Part shown: in pieces, positions 25,279 through 38,400 of the stretch
Layout: each line of letters begins with the position of its first letter
How positions within the stretch are numbered: the stretch's first letter is position 1
Virus record (IMG/VR): IMGVR_UViG_3300025853_000140
Location: 1 to 49,408 of that record
Direction: 5' to 3' (one strand)
Length of the DNA: 49,408 nt
From: a virus
Translations under genes and position numbers: made by a program
The notes under the pieces: model-generated
Database searches by the model: none
What the model saw: only the letters and a program-made list of their open reading frames with translations
What the model was told of the DNA's origin: nothing

Positions 25279-27317
25279 TGGCAAACAGAAAGCAAGGATA
25301 TTTGGACAAAGCTAAGCGCCAAATGAAAAAGAAAGGAACTGTCGGCGCATTCACAGAATACTGCGGTGGTAAAGTTACAGATAAGTGTATAGAACGTGCA
25401 CTAAATAGTAACGACGATACTTTACGCAAGCGTGCACAATTTGCTAAGAACGTTAGAGCAAAAGACGGGGGAGCAAAACCTCTGCCTGGGGGTATTATGC
25501 AGCCCATAGGGTACGGTGCATTCAAGTTCCATGGCAACAAGCATGATGAAGCAGGTATGGGTTCTGACAGCGGTATCATACTTGAAGAGGGTGGTAAGAA
25601 GAAGCCAGGCCTTGAAGTAGAAGATGGTGAGCTGCAAGTAGATGTTAATACCAAAGATGGTAAGAAGGAATACATAGTGTCGGATTACATCAAAAATCCT
25701 GCTACTGGTAACACACTTGCCGAAGATCTAGAAAAGGAACTAGCAAAAGCTAAGAACAACCAAGAAGCAGCTAAGATTACTGCACGCTACGTAAGACTGA
25801 ATGAAAAGCTTCGCGGAGAAGAAGGGGAACCTGAATCAGTAGAGAAGCCCAGAGAAAAAGCACAACTGGGTAAGAGACGCAAGCAAAAGAAACAGTACGA
25901 GCAGGACATGGCAGACTACGAAGAAAGCTTGTCTGAATTTGAGGAAAAGCAATCTGCTTATGAAGATGAAAAGAAAGCTGTTGAAGAAAGAAACAAGAAG
26001 ATACGAGAGGAGAATAAAAAAGCTAAAGAGGACTACGAGGCTAAAGAAGCTAAGAGGAAGGAGATTATAGAGAGGAACGAGAAGCTTAGGAGTGAGCGTG
26101 GAGCTGCTGGAGCAATTCAAGAAACAGATCCTAATACGGGAGAGCGTATATACGGTGAGACTGTGGTTAACAGCGGTAACCGGGCAGATAAAATGAGGGA
26201 CTGGTATAACAGGATGACTGAAGAGCAAGGTTCGCTGCCAGAAGACGTAGATAGATTTGACTTCTCAGAATATATGACTGATGGAGAGTTTGATCCTTCT
26301 AAATTTGATACTACAGAAGCTAAGGACTCTTTTAGAAGTTGGTACAATGAGCTAGACGATGACCTGGTTACAGGTAAAATAGCGTCTGACAATCAGGGTA
26401 GAGACCTGATATTCGGTGATCAATGGTATAGCAGGCATCTATTGGAAAGACCTGGTGCTCCAGAAGCAGAGCCAGAGTACAAGCCGGAGGAGGATTTGGA
26501 GGCTCCTACATTTGAAGGTGAAAGACCCGATAAGCCAGCAGATCTACCTAATCAGTTTAGGCCTCGAATGCCGGGAACCATGTTACAAATGGCTGGTCCT
26601 ATAGCTGCTTTACAGTCTATGCAAGCTGCGAATCTTATGAAGCCGGAGTATGCTAGGGAAGTACGTATGGGTCGTACAAACTTAGATCCAGAACGTGCAG
26701 CAGCAGCTCAACAATCTCAAGGAGCAGCAGCTGGTATAACATCTTCTATGTCTGGTCCCGGAGCACTAGCTATGCAGCAAAAGAATTTGGCTGCAGGTCA
26801 ACAAGCTCAACGTAATATTAATGACCAGGAAAGCAGAGCCAACTTACAAATAGCCAACACGGAAAAAGGTATCAATGCAGGTATTAGACAACAGAATGCT
26901 TCTAATGCTATGAAGGCTAGTGAATACAATGCTTCTGCTAAAACTAGAACAGCGGAACAGAATAGAGCAGTAAAGCTAGCTGCTATCAATCAGATGGGTA
27001 AGATTGGTACACAGACAGTTAAGGATTACAACCAGCAGTATGCTAACTTTGGGAGTGACATGATGCAATATGGTCCTGTTGCAGCAGACTACTATGCTAA
27101 TGTGTACAAAGGCAATACTCCCTTTAATATGGGTGCTAGAGATATAAATGTATCTGGAGCCGGAGCGGAAGAGCAGGTTGCTGATATTATGCAGAATCAG
27201 CAAGCATCTGAAATATTACCTGACTCAAACGACACCAATGAAGGTGGTAGGAAAGGCAGGTATGTGAAAAAGCCTGGGAAGATTCGTCGTAAGACTACAA
27301 GAAAGAGAAGAAGATGA
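25278..27317 (+). CDS. Cargo-like internal virion protein with GNKHDEAGM / LEVEDGEL motif
   Basis: A 679-residue protein. The basic N-terminus (residues 1-60) contains KGTVGAFTEYCGG and LRKRAQFAKN. The next segment GNKHDEAGM (86-94) followed by LEVEDGELQV (112-121) is a block I recall from many Bacteroidota phage virion proteins. Lys/Glu-rich coiled coil covers about 160-290. An acidic Pro-rich linker spans about 395-430. The last third is Gln/Ala/Asn-rich with helical repeats (AAAAQQSQGAAAGI, then MQQKNLAAGQQAQRNIN) and ends in a very basic RRKTTRKRRR tail. In crAss-like virions, proteins after the muzzle gene are packaged as capsid cargo; I infer the same here. The overlap with the next gene is ATGA. 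Confidence 0.6.
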   Translation: MANRKQGYLDKAKRQMKKKGTVGAFTEYCGGKVTDKCIERALNSNDDTLRKRAQFAKNVRAKDGGAKPLPGGIMQPIGYGAFKFHGNKHDEAGMGSDSGIILEEGGKKKPGLEVEDGELQVDVNTKDGKKEYIVSDYIKNPATGNTLAEDLEKELAKAKNNQEAAKITARYVRLNEKLRGEEGEPESVEKPREKAQLGKRRKQKKQYEQDMADYEESLSEFEEKQSAYEDEKKAVEERNKKIREENKKAKEDYEAKEAKRKEIIERNEKLRSERGAAGAIQETDPNTGERIYGETVVNSGNRADKMRDWYNRMTEEQGSLPEDVDRFDFSEYMTDGEFDPSKFDTTEAKDSFRSWYNELDDDLVTGKIASDNQGRDLIFGDQWYSRHLLERPGAPEAEPEYKPEEDLEAPTFEGERPDKPADLPNQFRPRMPGTMLQMAGPIAALQSMQAANLMKPEYAREVRMGRTNLDPERAAAAQQSQGAAAGITSSMSGPGALAMQQKNLAAGQQAQRNINDQESRANLQIANTEKGINAGIRQQNASNAMKASEYNASAKTRTAEQNRAVKLAAINQMGKIGTQTVKDYNQQYANFGSDMMQYGPVAADYYANVYKGNTPFNMGARDINVSGAGAEEQVADIMQNQQASEILPDSNDTNEGGRKGRYVKKPGKIRRKTTRKRRR

Positions 27318-29491
27318 GAAGAAAAAGAGCACAATTTGGTCAGGTCGTAAGTGGGTACGTAGATCCTACTCCAGAAGGTCTTGATAAAGCGTATGATAGA
27401 CATATGGATAACCTCCTTATGAATGCAGCTATTAGAACAGAAGCTAACCAATTGAATTCTGCTCCTTTTGAAGGAGACAGAGAAGCTCGTAGGCAGCTCT
27501 TGGATAATACTGACAGAGCTCTTACTTCAATAACAGACAGTGCATCTTCTAATTATGGTAACCTGTCTAATATGACAGCTGCTGTCACTAGAGCTTCTGC
27601 TGAGTATCAAAAAGGTTCTCAACCTATAAAGCAGAACTTAGAAAACTATACTGCTTATAAGAGCGAGCTAGATGAGCTGCTAAAAAACAAGAGGATAGAC
27701 GCAGAAGACTACGAAGGTAGTTTAGATCTATCTACGCTCGGATACAATGGATTCTCCTACGACGAAGCAGGTAACGCAATCAATATGTTTGAGGGTGTAA
27801 AAGCTTGGCAAATACCTGACATACAAAATCGTATCCGCCAGGCTTTGCAAGGGCTTAAGCCTGACTCTGTAATAACGTCGAATACTATACTTGGAGGTGA
27901 ACAAGATGGTATGGTTACACTTAAGACTGCCTCAGGCACTACACAAGTAAGTGAAGAGAAAGTAAGAGCAGCTCTTCAGGGAGTCATGAACGATCCTGAG
28001 GTTCTTGGATACTACGGAAGGAAAGGAGAAATTAAAGCGGCTCGTATGGATGAGCCAAACCTTAGACAGGAAATTGCTAGGATGATGGATGATGAGTCTA
28101 AGTCTTCCAATCCTGATCCGGAGAAAGTTGGTAGACTTTCTCAAGCTTTAGAGGCAGGAAATATAGAGGAGATGCGGCAAATTGTTTCAGATGACATTAG
28201 AGACAATATACTTGGGACAATAACTGATGGAGCAGTAGAAGGAAACTCCTTCAGACAAACATCAAACACCACAGACAGATCTTATGATGAGTTGTGGATG
28301 ACAAACTACAAGCAGAAACTTGCAGATGAGTCTTGGAAAATGCGTCAAGATTATGAAGCTGCACAAGCTGCAAAAACTGCAAAGACAACTGAGCCTGTAA
28401 CGCCTAGTCAGCCCGGATTTGTAATCACAGAGGATGGAATAGTATATAGAAGAAGAGGAGGTGAATATGCTGGAGAGCTGCATAATGAAATAACTGCAGT
28501 TGAGGCAGAGCTTGAAGAGCTTCTTACTCTGTACGAAAATCCTCAGAATCAATTATCAGCTGAGGGAAGGGAATCTCTGGAGAGGCAAATAGAAGATAAA
28601 GCTACAGAAGCCAGGATGTTAAACATTACATTCCAAGATTTGTACAAGGACACACCACAAAATTTGCTAGACAATGATTCAGAGTGGGAAGCATTGCAGG
28701 AAGATGAACCATTTTCGTTTACTGGAGTAGGTGCTGCGGGTGGAGTTGGGATTTTACAGACATTGCGCCGTCAAAACAAACAAAAACGGGAAAAAAGAGA
28801 CTTCTTGATGCAAGAAGAATATGCATCACCTGTGGGTGAAAGCACTGTCATATCAACTACATACGTAGATCCTATGAGCCTTGGTTTGACTAAAGCGCAA
28901 GCTGATCAAATGGATGCTTTCTTTGAGGCAGGTATCAAGCCTACTCAAATGGTTTTAGATCCTGTTACAGGCCAAACTATAACATATAAAGAATGGAAGG
29001 CCGGCAAAGATGCAAATGGTGATCGTAGACCTCAAGACCTTGTAGTTAAAGATGTTGCAGTATCTTACTCTGCACCTATAGGAGGTCAACCTACAGTAAG
29101 ACTTTCTATGGCAAATAAAGATGGTCAAAGTGCATCACTTCTTGTTCCTGTAGGAAAAGGAAGTTACTTCGACATCCCTGGACTAAGCCAGTATTATGAT
29201 AATCCAGGAGCTAAACTGGTAAGCGAGTTGCTTACTTATAAGCATGAGGGTCTTACAGACATAGATATGAACGATGGTCTAAAATGGGTGGGAGAATTCA
29301 CAACAAATCCCAGCGATCCAGCTGCTCCAAAAGTTCAGCAAGGCGGCTATATAACTGCTGATCTTACTACATCAGAAGGAGGGACTATAAGCATATACAA
29401 CGCGCAAGGAGAACTTATTAATACTGTAGGCTTGCTTGATCCTAGATTACAGACCTTTGCAAAACTCTACAACATAAAACTTACTATATAA
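27314..29491 (+). CDS. Second cargo-like internal virion protein
   Basis: A 725-residue acidic-to-neutral protein between the 679-residue cargo-like gene and the giant gene. The N-terminal third is helical (AYDRHMDNLLMNAAIRTEANQLNSAP and long coiled-coil-type helices to about residue 125). The centre has alternating charged helices. A predicted linker near 355-375 is Thr/Pro-rich. The C-terminal region (from about 520) contains beta segments such as DPMSLGLTKAQADQMDAFFEAG and VKDVAVSYSAPIGGQPTVRLS. No enzymatic motif was recognised. By synteny it would be a packaged or ejected protein working with the giant protein. It is coupled on both sides (ATGA upstream, TAATG downstream). Confidence 0.58.
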   Translation: MRRKRAQFGQVVSGYVDPTPEGLDKAYDRHMDNLLMNAAIRTEANQLNSAPFEGDREARRQLLDNTDRALTSITDSASSNYGNLSNMTAAVTRASAEYQKGSQPIKQNLENYTAYKSELDELLKNKRIDAEDYEGSLDLSTLGYNGFSYDEAGNAINMFEGVKAWQIPDIQNRIRQALQGLKPDSVITSNTILGGEQDGMVTLKTASGTTQVSEEKVRAALQGVMNDPEVLGYYGRKGEIKAARMDEPNLRQEIARMMDDESKSSNPDPEKVGRLSQALEAGNIEEMRQIVSDDIRDNILGTITDGAVEGNSFRQTSNTTDRSYDELWMTNYKQKLADESWKMRQDYEAAQAAKTAKTTEPVTPSQPGFVITEDGIVYRRRGGEYAGELHNEITAVEAELEELLTLYENPQNQLSAEGRESLERQIEDKATEARMLNITFQDLYKDTPQNLLDNDSEWEALQEDEPFSFTGVGAAGGVGILQTLRRQNKQKREKRDFLMQEEYASPVGESTVISTTYVDPMSLGLTKAQADQMDAFFEAGIKPTQMVLDPVTGQTITYKEWKAGKDANGDRRPQDLVVKDVAVSYSAPIGGQPTVRLSMANKDGQSASLLVPVGKGSYFDIPGLSQYYDNPGAKLVSELLTYKHEGLTDIDMNDGLKWVGEFTTNPSDPAAPKVQQGGYITADLTTSEGGTISIYNAQGELINTVGLLDPRLQTFAKLYNIKLTI

Positions 29492-32400
29492 TGTCTGAAA
29501 AGGTTATAGATCCTTTCACAGGGCTAGAGGTTGTCAAGTCTGGTGTTGTAGACCCTTTCACAGGGCTTAGCTATGACACTGCACCTGTTAAAGATGATAC
29601 TCCTATCATGCCATCATCTACTGAGATGTTTCTTGATGGGGATCCAAATAGTTATCTAAGCTATGGTGTGCCTGTTCTTCCTGGGTTAGACATTGATGAG
29701 ATGCGTGCTCAGCGTCAGTCTCGTGCAGAGAAGTGGGGCAGAGGATTGATGAAAGCTGGTGTTACTACCGCAATGGCTTTTACTGAAAACACTCTTGGAG
29801 CGCTCAACGGTATAGGTGAAGCTATTTATTACAGGGACTGGACAAAGCTTGCAGACAATACTACAGGTAGAGCAGTAGACAGCGTTAACGCTTGGATGCA
29901 AGACAACTTTAGAAACTATTACACCAAAGAAGAACAGGAAGCGATAGGACTTGAGAATCTTGGATACGCAAACTTCTGGGGAGATAAAGCTGCTAACGGT
30001 CTTGGGTATGCTGTAGCTAGTGTAGCAAGTCTATATGCTACTGGTGGAGTAGGAATAGTTACTAGAGGATTAGGATTGGCTGCAAAAGGAGCTAAGGCTG
30101 CTGTAGGTGCTGCAGCTGCTACAAAGGCCGGGAGTAGAGCAGCTGGTATTTATAGAGCTTCTAAAGCTATTGCTACTGCTGAAAAGCTGTACAAAACTGC
30201 TTCAAGTTCAGCTAAAGTTAGGAGGGGTATAAGTGCTGCTAAGCAAGCTGAGGTAGGTATAAGTATGTCTCATGCAGAAGCTGCAGTAGAAGCCAGAGAA
30301 GCACTGAAGCACGCAGAAGAAACAATGCTAGATCAGATAGCTGCGGAGAAAGGAGTTGACCGTATGCAGCTGAGTCAGAGCGATAGAGAAAGAGCTAGAG
30401 AAGAAGCCAGCAAGATTGGTAATGCTGTGTATGCTTCTAACATGGCGGTACTTGCACCTACAAATCTTGCCATGTTTGGGGGGCTGTTTAAATCTAAATT
30501 CAAAGCATCAAGATCTAGTCTTAGTGGCTTTACTAAAGATGCAAAGTCTAAGCAGTGGTTGGACATGTGGTCTGCTGACAATGCAAAAGCTTGGCAAAGA
30601 ACTGCTTCTAGGTATTTGCAGAATCCTGCAAAAGACGCAGTTACTGAGGCTTTTCAGGAAGGAACCCAATTTGCAATTGGACAGGCTGCGGGCGCCGCTG
30701 CAGAAGGTGAAGGCTATAGCAGTGTTCTTGATTGGTTAGGTGCTATAGGTGAGGGAGGTAACGAGATACTCAAAGGAGATAAAGAAGGTATCGAATCCGT
30801 TCTGCTTGGTGCTATTATCGGGGGATTCATGGGTGGTGTTCAATCCGGGATATCTCGTTATGGAAAAACAGAGGAAGATGCTCAGCGTAAAAAAGTACTG
30901 GATAGACTCAACAGCCCTACCCTATATAAGGTTGTGGATAACGCTGAGTTTGCTAAGAACCAGGAGACTATTCTAAAAAAGATGCAAGACTCATTGGAGT
31001 CTGGGGATCACAAAGGTTACAGAGATGCTCAGCTAGAGCTGATCCAAGAGAACGTTCTTTTCCATGAACGCAATGGTAGCATAGACATGTTCATGGAAAG
31101 AATAGATGATGCTAAGTATATGGAGAAAGAGGAGTTTGCAAAGGCTTTTGGGCTTCCTGAGAACTCTGACTTTGACCATAAACAGATAGTTTCTGATCTA
31201 ACGCAGGACGTTAAAAACCTAGTCCAGATAAAAAGAGAGCTTGATGCTATTGCTCCAGGTCAAGAAACAACTGGTCTTCCTAGGCTACTTACATCTAAGG
31301 ATGTACTTGAAGAGGAAAAGGACAGACTAACTGAAGAGTACCATATGAAAGACTTCCTTGTCAGGAATAAGAGCAGATTGCTTGATGCTGACGGAAGGAT
31401 ATCTAAGATGCGTGCTGAGCTTATGGATCTGTTCAATCCTTTGAGCAAGGAAGAAAGAGCAGTTGCAGAGAGAACTATTAAGAGGCTTACGTACAACTCT
31501 AGTAAAATTCGTAGACTCCAGAAGAAAGAAAGGGAGCAAGGACTTTCCGAGGGGGAGAAGGAACAGCTAGCTTCTTTGCTTGCAGAAGTAGACCGTAATG
31601 AAGCTGCACTAGAGGCGGAAGAAGTAACCGATGATCAATTAGGAGCAGACAAGCAGAGCTATAAAGAAAGGCTTATAAAGCCCAAGGAAGAGAGGGAGGA
31701 TAAAGTAGAGCCGCTTTCTCCTGAACTTAGAGAAGCTCTTAATAATATAACTAAGAGTATATCAGATCCTTCTGACAGGCTAAAGGCAGAAGAACTAGCT
31801 AGGGATATATCTAGACTGGCAGGAGACAGAACGCAAGCAGCGTATGCACTGAACGAACTTCTTAGCAATCCGGAAAGAAGAGCGGGTTACATAAGAAGGC
31901 AGATGAAAACTAAAGAAGAGGCTGCTCAGAAGGAAATTGATAAGTACGCTGATAATTCTATTGCTAGCACTACAACTTCTGCAGAGCTCTACGATCTTGG
32001 GATACTAGCTAAAGATAAAGGCGTATCTCCTGCTGCTCGAAAGAAGCTAAACGACGAGTACAAGAGGAGGCAAGAAAACGAAGAGGTTGTAGCTGTAAGA
32101 CTAAACCTTGAAGACCTACCTGTTCTTAAGAAGAAAAAACAAGAACTTGAGGCTAAGAAAGAGAAGGAGGAACTTACACCTGAAGAGAAAATAGAACTAT
32201 TTGTACTAGATACTATAATACCTAGTAGAGAAGCTCTAGGAGAGCAAGGTATAGAAGGCAATAGAAGTAGGCAGAAAAAGGCTCAGGAAGCAGCTAGGAA
32301 GAAAGCGGAGGAGGAAGCAGCGGCAAGGGCTGCTGCGGATGCAAAAAAAGAAGCAGACAAAGCCAATCAAACTAACGACTCTTCTACAAACAACACTACT

Positions 32401-35400
32401 AATCCAGATAATGATGGGTCAAGAAATCCTAGATCCCCATCACCATTTCAAAGTGAACTGTACATCGTAAATGGTGAGTTCCAACTTAAAGACATAACCA
32501 CTGATAAGAACGGTAATACCATAAGACGTAAAGCGGTTGTCTTTAAAAATGGTGAGCCAGTACCGGGTACTGATGTTGATCCTGCACATCCAAGAACGAT
32601 AGATAGAGGCTTCTTAAAGACAGAGGAGGGGTACAAGGAAGTCATGGAAAAGGGCGTGGAGTTTGAACACGTTCGCAGCACTAAGGACAATAAGAACCTA
32701 GAGTATATATATGTAAAGCTTGCGGGCACAAATACATACTTGGGCTTCCTTCCCAATCCTATGAGCCAAGGTTCTAAAACTAGTAACCTGCTTATGGAAC
32801 TTATTGCTGGTAATAAGGTAACAGCTAAAGTAAACACCATAGAGTATGCTGGAAAAGGCAACTTCCTTGCTGAGACTAATGATCAAGGAGAGCCTGTCTT
32901 TAAGCCTGTCTCTGAGGTACTAGGTGAAGACGTTCCTCCTAGTTTTGTAGGGTTAGGTATTGTACAAAAAGACAATATCACTGTAATAGCTCAGAACAAG
33001 TCTGATCAGGAAATAAACGAAGCTCAGGAGAATCTCAATTTGAGAAGAGATTCAATGGAACTTACTGCAGGACAAGTTGTTATGGTAGTAAAGCTCCCTA
33101 ACGGAGATTACACTGCTCTTACTACTAGTACTAAAACTCTAGGTGAAGAGGGCTACGGAAGACTTGTAGATATAATTGCCAAGAAAGGTGAGGGCAATAC
33201 CGTGTCTGAGATTAAGGCTCTTCTTGGTATACCTAATAACTGGATACAAGGTAAGACTTCATTCTTTGTAACACAGCTTAAGAACTCAGGAAAAGTAATA
33301 TTCAATTTTGAGCATAAAGGTGCAATCATAGGCATGTCTTATGATGAAGTATCTGGTATGCTTGAAAGTGGGGCACCTAAGTTTTTCAGCTATGGTAAGA
33401 TGGTTGAAGAAACAACTGATGAGGGTGATGTTGTAACTGTATTTGAGAGAGAAAAGCCTAAGAAGGAAGGGGGCAATGCGTCAACTGCTGAATATCAGAG
33501 ACTTAAGGAGGGGATGCTAGAGTCTTTCAAAGCTGCTGCTATGAACTCAAGAGTTCAGGTTAGCAAAAAGGCACTGCAAGAACTAGAGGGGGCGTATACA
33601 GATCCTGTAACAGGAAAGACTTATGCTTCCTACCAAGAATTTGCTATTAAGGAACTGCTTACTACAAGTAATAGGTTTCACAAAGGGCTTCCAACGTACG
33701 ACCACAGAGTTTCTATGTCTGTTAATGTGCAGGAAGGAGCTAATACTTCGGAGACTACCGGTAGCAGCGGCAGGGTAAAACCCGAAAACACCGAAGGTAA
33801 AAAGAAGAATACCACTAAGAAAAGAAAAGGTGGAGCTGGAACAAAGCACAACTTCGGAGAGCCTACCAACACAGAACCTACTAGTAACGAAACAAAATTT
33901 AATCCTAGTAATGCTGTAGCTCTGACTCCTGAAGAGGAAGCAGAACTTATGGCTTCTATAACAGGTGAGGGGACTACTGCAGAACCACCAAGCAAAGATG
34001 ACACCAGTGGTGCCGACCGGCAAACTCGAGATCATCGGCTACGGCAAGAGCGTGAGGCAGTGTTACAGCAAAGTGACACTATTCCGGAGGGTGATTACAT
34101 CAAGGGTAAGACAGGAGAGAAGACCAAGGATGTACTCACGCGCTATGTCAGAGGTTATCTGGAAGAGGTACTTACACTAGACATCAAAACAGCTAGTTAT
34201 GATGCTATGTCGAAGAATTTAGTTTTGACTTTGCAGCCGGGGGACACAGAACTGGAAGTGCGCGTGCCCATGCATGGTATGGTCTTGGGCGGTTCCGTAA
34301 TATTAGACGTTGACACCAAGCAGGTAATCAATGCATATTTTGATGCAATTGAAAAGGCTGGAGGAGCCGACGTTGCTGGTATAGTAAGTGAAGAAGAAGC
34401 TCGGCAACTAGAGGAGGGCATAAAGAATGCTTATGAACTTCTAAATGAAGCAATAGAAGTTGCAGACTATGAGGGTATCAAGTATCAAAAAGAATATATA
34501 GAAGCTGCCAAGGCTAAATGGCAAAAGCTTTTTAATACTCCTTATGATGAGTATGTCAAGTCTAACACAAGTAGACAAAGTTTAGCTGGAGAGACTGACG
34601 CAGCGTTTGCAGCTGAGGAAGCCGGAATGGGTGCCGTTGAAGATGCCTTCGTAGATGGATTCCAGCCAGATGAAGAAGCTGGTGTACCTTTTGTATGGGA
34701 AGGAAATGAGTTTAGAATCTTTACTGCAGACGAGATTGAAATTGTATCAGCTACTAAAGAGTTTGTAGCAGATCAAGGCAAGCTCGGTGTGGATATATAC
34801 AATGGTCGTAGCTTCTCTTTTGCATCGTCATTTAAAACCTTTCCTCAAGGTCTTAAAGACGAGATAAAGAGAATAGGAGACCAGAACGCAAGCGATGTTA
34901 GCGATGTTCCTTTTAGTCTTAAGGATTCTACTACAGGAGAAGTAAGTATTGACACTTTCTTCTTTGTAAGCGGGCTACACCCAAATGGGGAAGTTGGGTA
35001 CGCCGTTGCCAACTATGATTCATCAAAATTAAGTGAAGACAATCGTAGGTTCCTAGCACAATATTTGACTACTGAGACGAATATACCTGATGGTAAGAAT
35101 ATGGCGGTTAAGCAACTAAGGGAAAATATGCACGCCGTATACATAGCAAATGAAATTCCATTTGCAGAGTTGATGAAAGCCCCTAATGGAGGCGTAAGGA
35201 CTGGTAGAGGTGGAAGAATGGGTGTAACATTCCTTATGAAATCCAGTCCTACACCGGAGACATTAGATGCTTTAAAGAAAAGAGCTGATCTTCTGTTTAC
35301 CAGGTCTATAGAAAACATAAACAACAAACAATACGTCGAAGACCTTCGTATTAAGGTAAACGGAAAAATACAGGTAGGACCTCCTAGCTATAGCCTTAAG

Positions 35401-38400
35401 TCTCCAAGTACTCCTAAGAGGGGTAAAATGGAACAAACTCAAGCTGTGTCATGGCTCAGAGCGAGGTTTGGTAAAGACTCAGTGAGTATTTACACCAACA
35501 TGAAAAAGGTTGGTAGCGCTGTTGTCCATGGATATATGGAGAATGCAGCTGTTCACTTGTGGTCTAATGCTGAAGTAGGTACTGAGTACCATGAAGGATA
35601 TCACTTGTTCTTTAGAACATTGCTTAACGATAAGCAGAGAGAAGCCATATACCTGGACGCACTTGCAGAGTTTGGTGAACCTACAGCTGAAGATATAGAA
35701 AAAGCTAAAAGAGGCCAACTTAATATTACCAACAAGGAGGCGCGTCTGCTTGCCTTGGAGGAGAAAATGGCTGACGCTTTCCGTGACTATGTTTTGTCTC
35801 AGAAAGCCCCTAAGAGTTTTGGGCAAAGACTGGTTAAGTTCTTCAAAGATCTGTATGCATACATAAAAGCATTTGCAGGTAAGCCTGTTGCTATGAGGCA
35901 AGCGTTTAGGCTTATAGAGTCTAACCGCATACCGGCATCTTATAGTAGAACTGCACAGGCGTTTTCACCGGGAGCTGCGTTCATGATGAAGCAGTATGCT
36001 GCTGACCCTCAAACTTTTAGAGAGCTTAGAGATATAGCTATATACAAAGCTCTAAATGAAGTCAGTGCAAGTGGGGCAAACATGCAAGACTTGCTAGGTA
36101 GCCCTGAGACAGCAAATGTCAAGGGTGGAGATTCTACTATACGTAACTGGTTCTTGAGATCTGCTTTTCATAAAGACAGCCCGGATATTATGACGGGTGG
36201 TAGAACTAGAGAACCAATTTCAGATAGGGAGTTCGGAGCATTGCAGAGAGCATATGATGATCCTCAGCAGTTCCAAGCTGTACTCAGTGACTATAATATT
36301 AAACTGGGTGCTCCAGAGTTTACCCATGATGGGGAAGTTATGCCTTCACAGATGATTGGGGAAGAAGCTGCAGATAATGCACAGCTTTTCCTAGAGGTCT
36401 ATGAGCATTGGCATGACAAACGCGGAGAGCTCGGAGGTGTCAATGTAAGAGGATTCCGTACAGACATAAGAGATCGTCTTCGTGATTACGGTTTCAAAAT
36501 TTATGACTCCGAACAAGCTAGAGAAAGAGGAGAAGTAAATGACAAGGAAGAAGGAGCTGACAGAAACTACTCTGTGTCTTACGCTCAAACTGACCCAGCC
36601 GCTGCTCTTGGGGATAAGGCTAGGAGAGTACTGTCCAGAATACCTGTGAAATCAACATCTGAATCTTACTTCGGGTTTGAAACTTATATGCCTATAGAGG
36701 ACATATATCATGAGATACAAACTGCTGTAGTTGGAAGTGAAAGCTATGTAGATATGATGGAGAAGCTCAAGAGCAGATCTTCCAATATCAGTAGCCTTAC
36801 TGCAGTTTATGACTTTATCCAAAATCTGTCTACTCCGGAGAAAGCCCTTCTGTATAGTGTATTTTCACAAGCTATGACACCGTACAAAATGATTGTCGTA
36901 GAGAGCAGCTCATCCTCACAGCCTGGTAAACCTAGGAAAGTAGTCAAGATTATAGACAGTAGTTCTAAGAGTATTGAGAGATATTTTACTGCTAAGTGGG
37001 CAGAACAAGCTACTTCTGTGGCAGGAATATATAAGGTGAGCGTTAGTGAGGACGGAGACATTCTAGATATACAAGCAAACCAAGCAAGGTTGGGTAAAGC
37101 TCTTAAGCACTACAAGAATATTGTAGACTTAAAAGGTACCGGAGATAGATCCTATGAGGAGCTGGCTGACATGTTGTTAGCTCTTGGAATTAATATAGCA
37201 AAGGACCGAGAAACTGCTGCTAGGAGAGTTAAAGAAGCCTTGCAGATGGAAGGCATATCGGTAAGCAACTTCATCAAAAGGCCAAACACAAACCTCAAGG
37301 ATATTATGGAGAACCCCAACAAGCTAGGTAAGCTGGGGAAAGCCAACTATCCTAACATATTCCAGACGGAGAGTACCACTATGGCTACTATATCCAAGGT
37401 TATAATGTCTAAGTTCGAAGCTCCTGTGGCAGCATCGTTCTTTAACGGCCTTGGTAATTTGATATTCCCAATCAATCTTAAGAACGATATGAACATCACG
37501 TCTGAGATGGTAAAAGACGTGAGCAGTGAAGGCCTTCAGGCTATCATGGAAGGTGAAGAAGGTAGCAAAGGAACCGTTGGAAGTTACATAAGAGGTAAAG
37601 ATCGTCAGGGTAATGAGGTAGTTTACAACAGCTTGGCGCATATGATGATATCTACTAAAGCTGGTAAGGAAAGCTTTGAGATAGTAGACATAGACTCTAA
37701 GCGTGAGGGAGATGAGAGAGCTGTAGAATATGACAACTTTGACTATAACGAGGGTCTTTCAGTAGACCTTATAATGTTTGGGTCTAGCAAAGACAAGAAG
37801 TATATAGCTATTGATACTCAGGGAGATAGAAGCAAGTTGTCTTATATGGCCATAGACAACATTCTTAATTCTAGTGTACGATCAAGCACTGGTTTCCAAG
37901 TCTTAGGTGATAACCCTTTAGAAGCTGCTATTGAAAGGACTTATTTGCTTGATCTGCACAGAATACGAGTAGCAGAGAAAACTATAGAAAGTACGCCTGA
38001 CAAAGACCTCATAGCAGGTTACCATGATGGTAGATACAAAGCTCTGCAATTTGGGGGAGAGTATAGAGATACAACTAACATAGCACATGATGCTTACCTC
38101 CATATGGAGATGGGCAAGCCTATGACAAAAGAACTTAAAAAAGCTGTCAAAGAATATGTAGCTGAGGTAGTTAATAGGATGGAAACCACCTACTTAGAGG
38201 AGATACTTAAAGAAGTTGGGGGAGAAGAGAGGCTAAGGCTTCTGGTTGCTAACAGTGTACAGCCAGGTAATGGTTATGTTGTAGGTAAGGAAATAGAATT
38301 TGTCAAGGACTACATAAAGATGAATGTAGTTGGACGAGTTATTAGTAGAGAGCTTCTGCGGAATGGTGTGCACTTTACAAGTGGTGGCGCTAACTACAAT

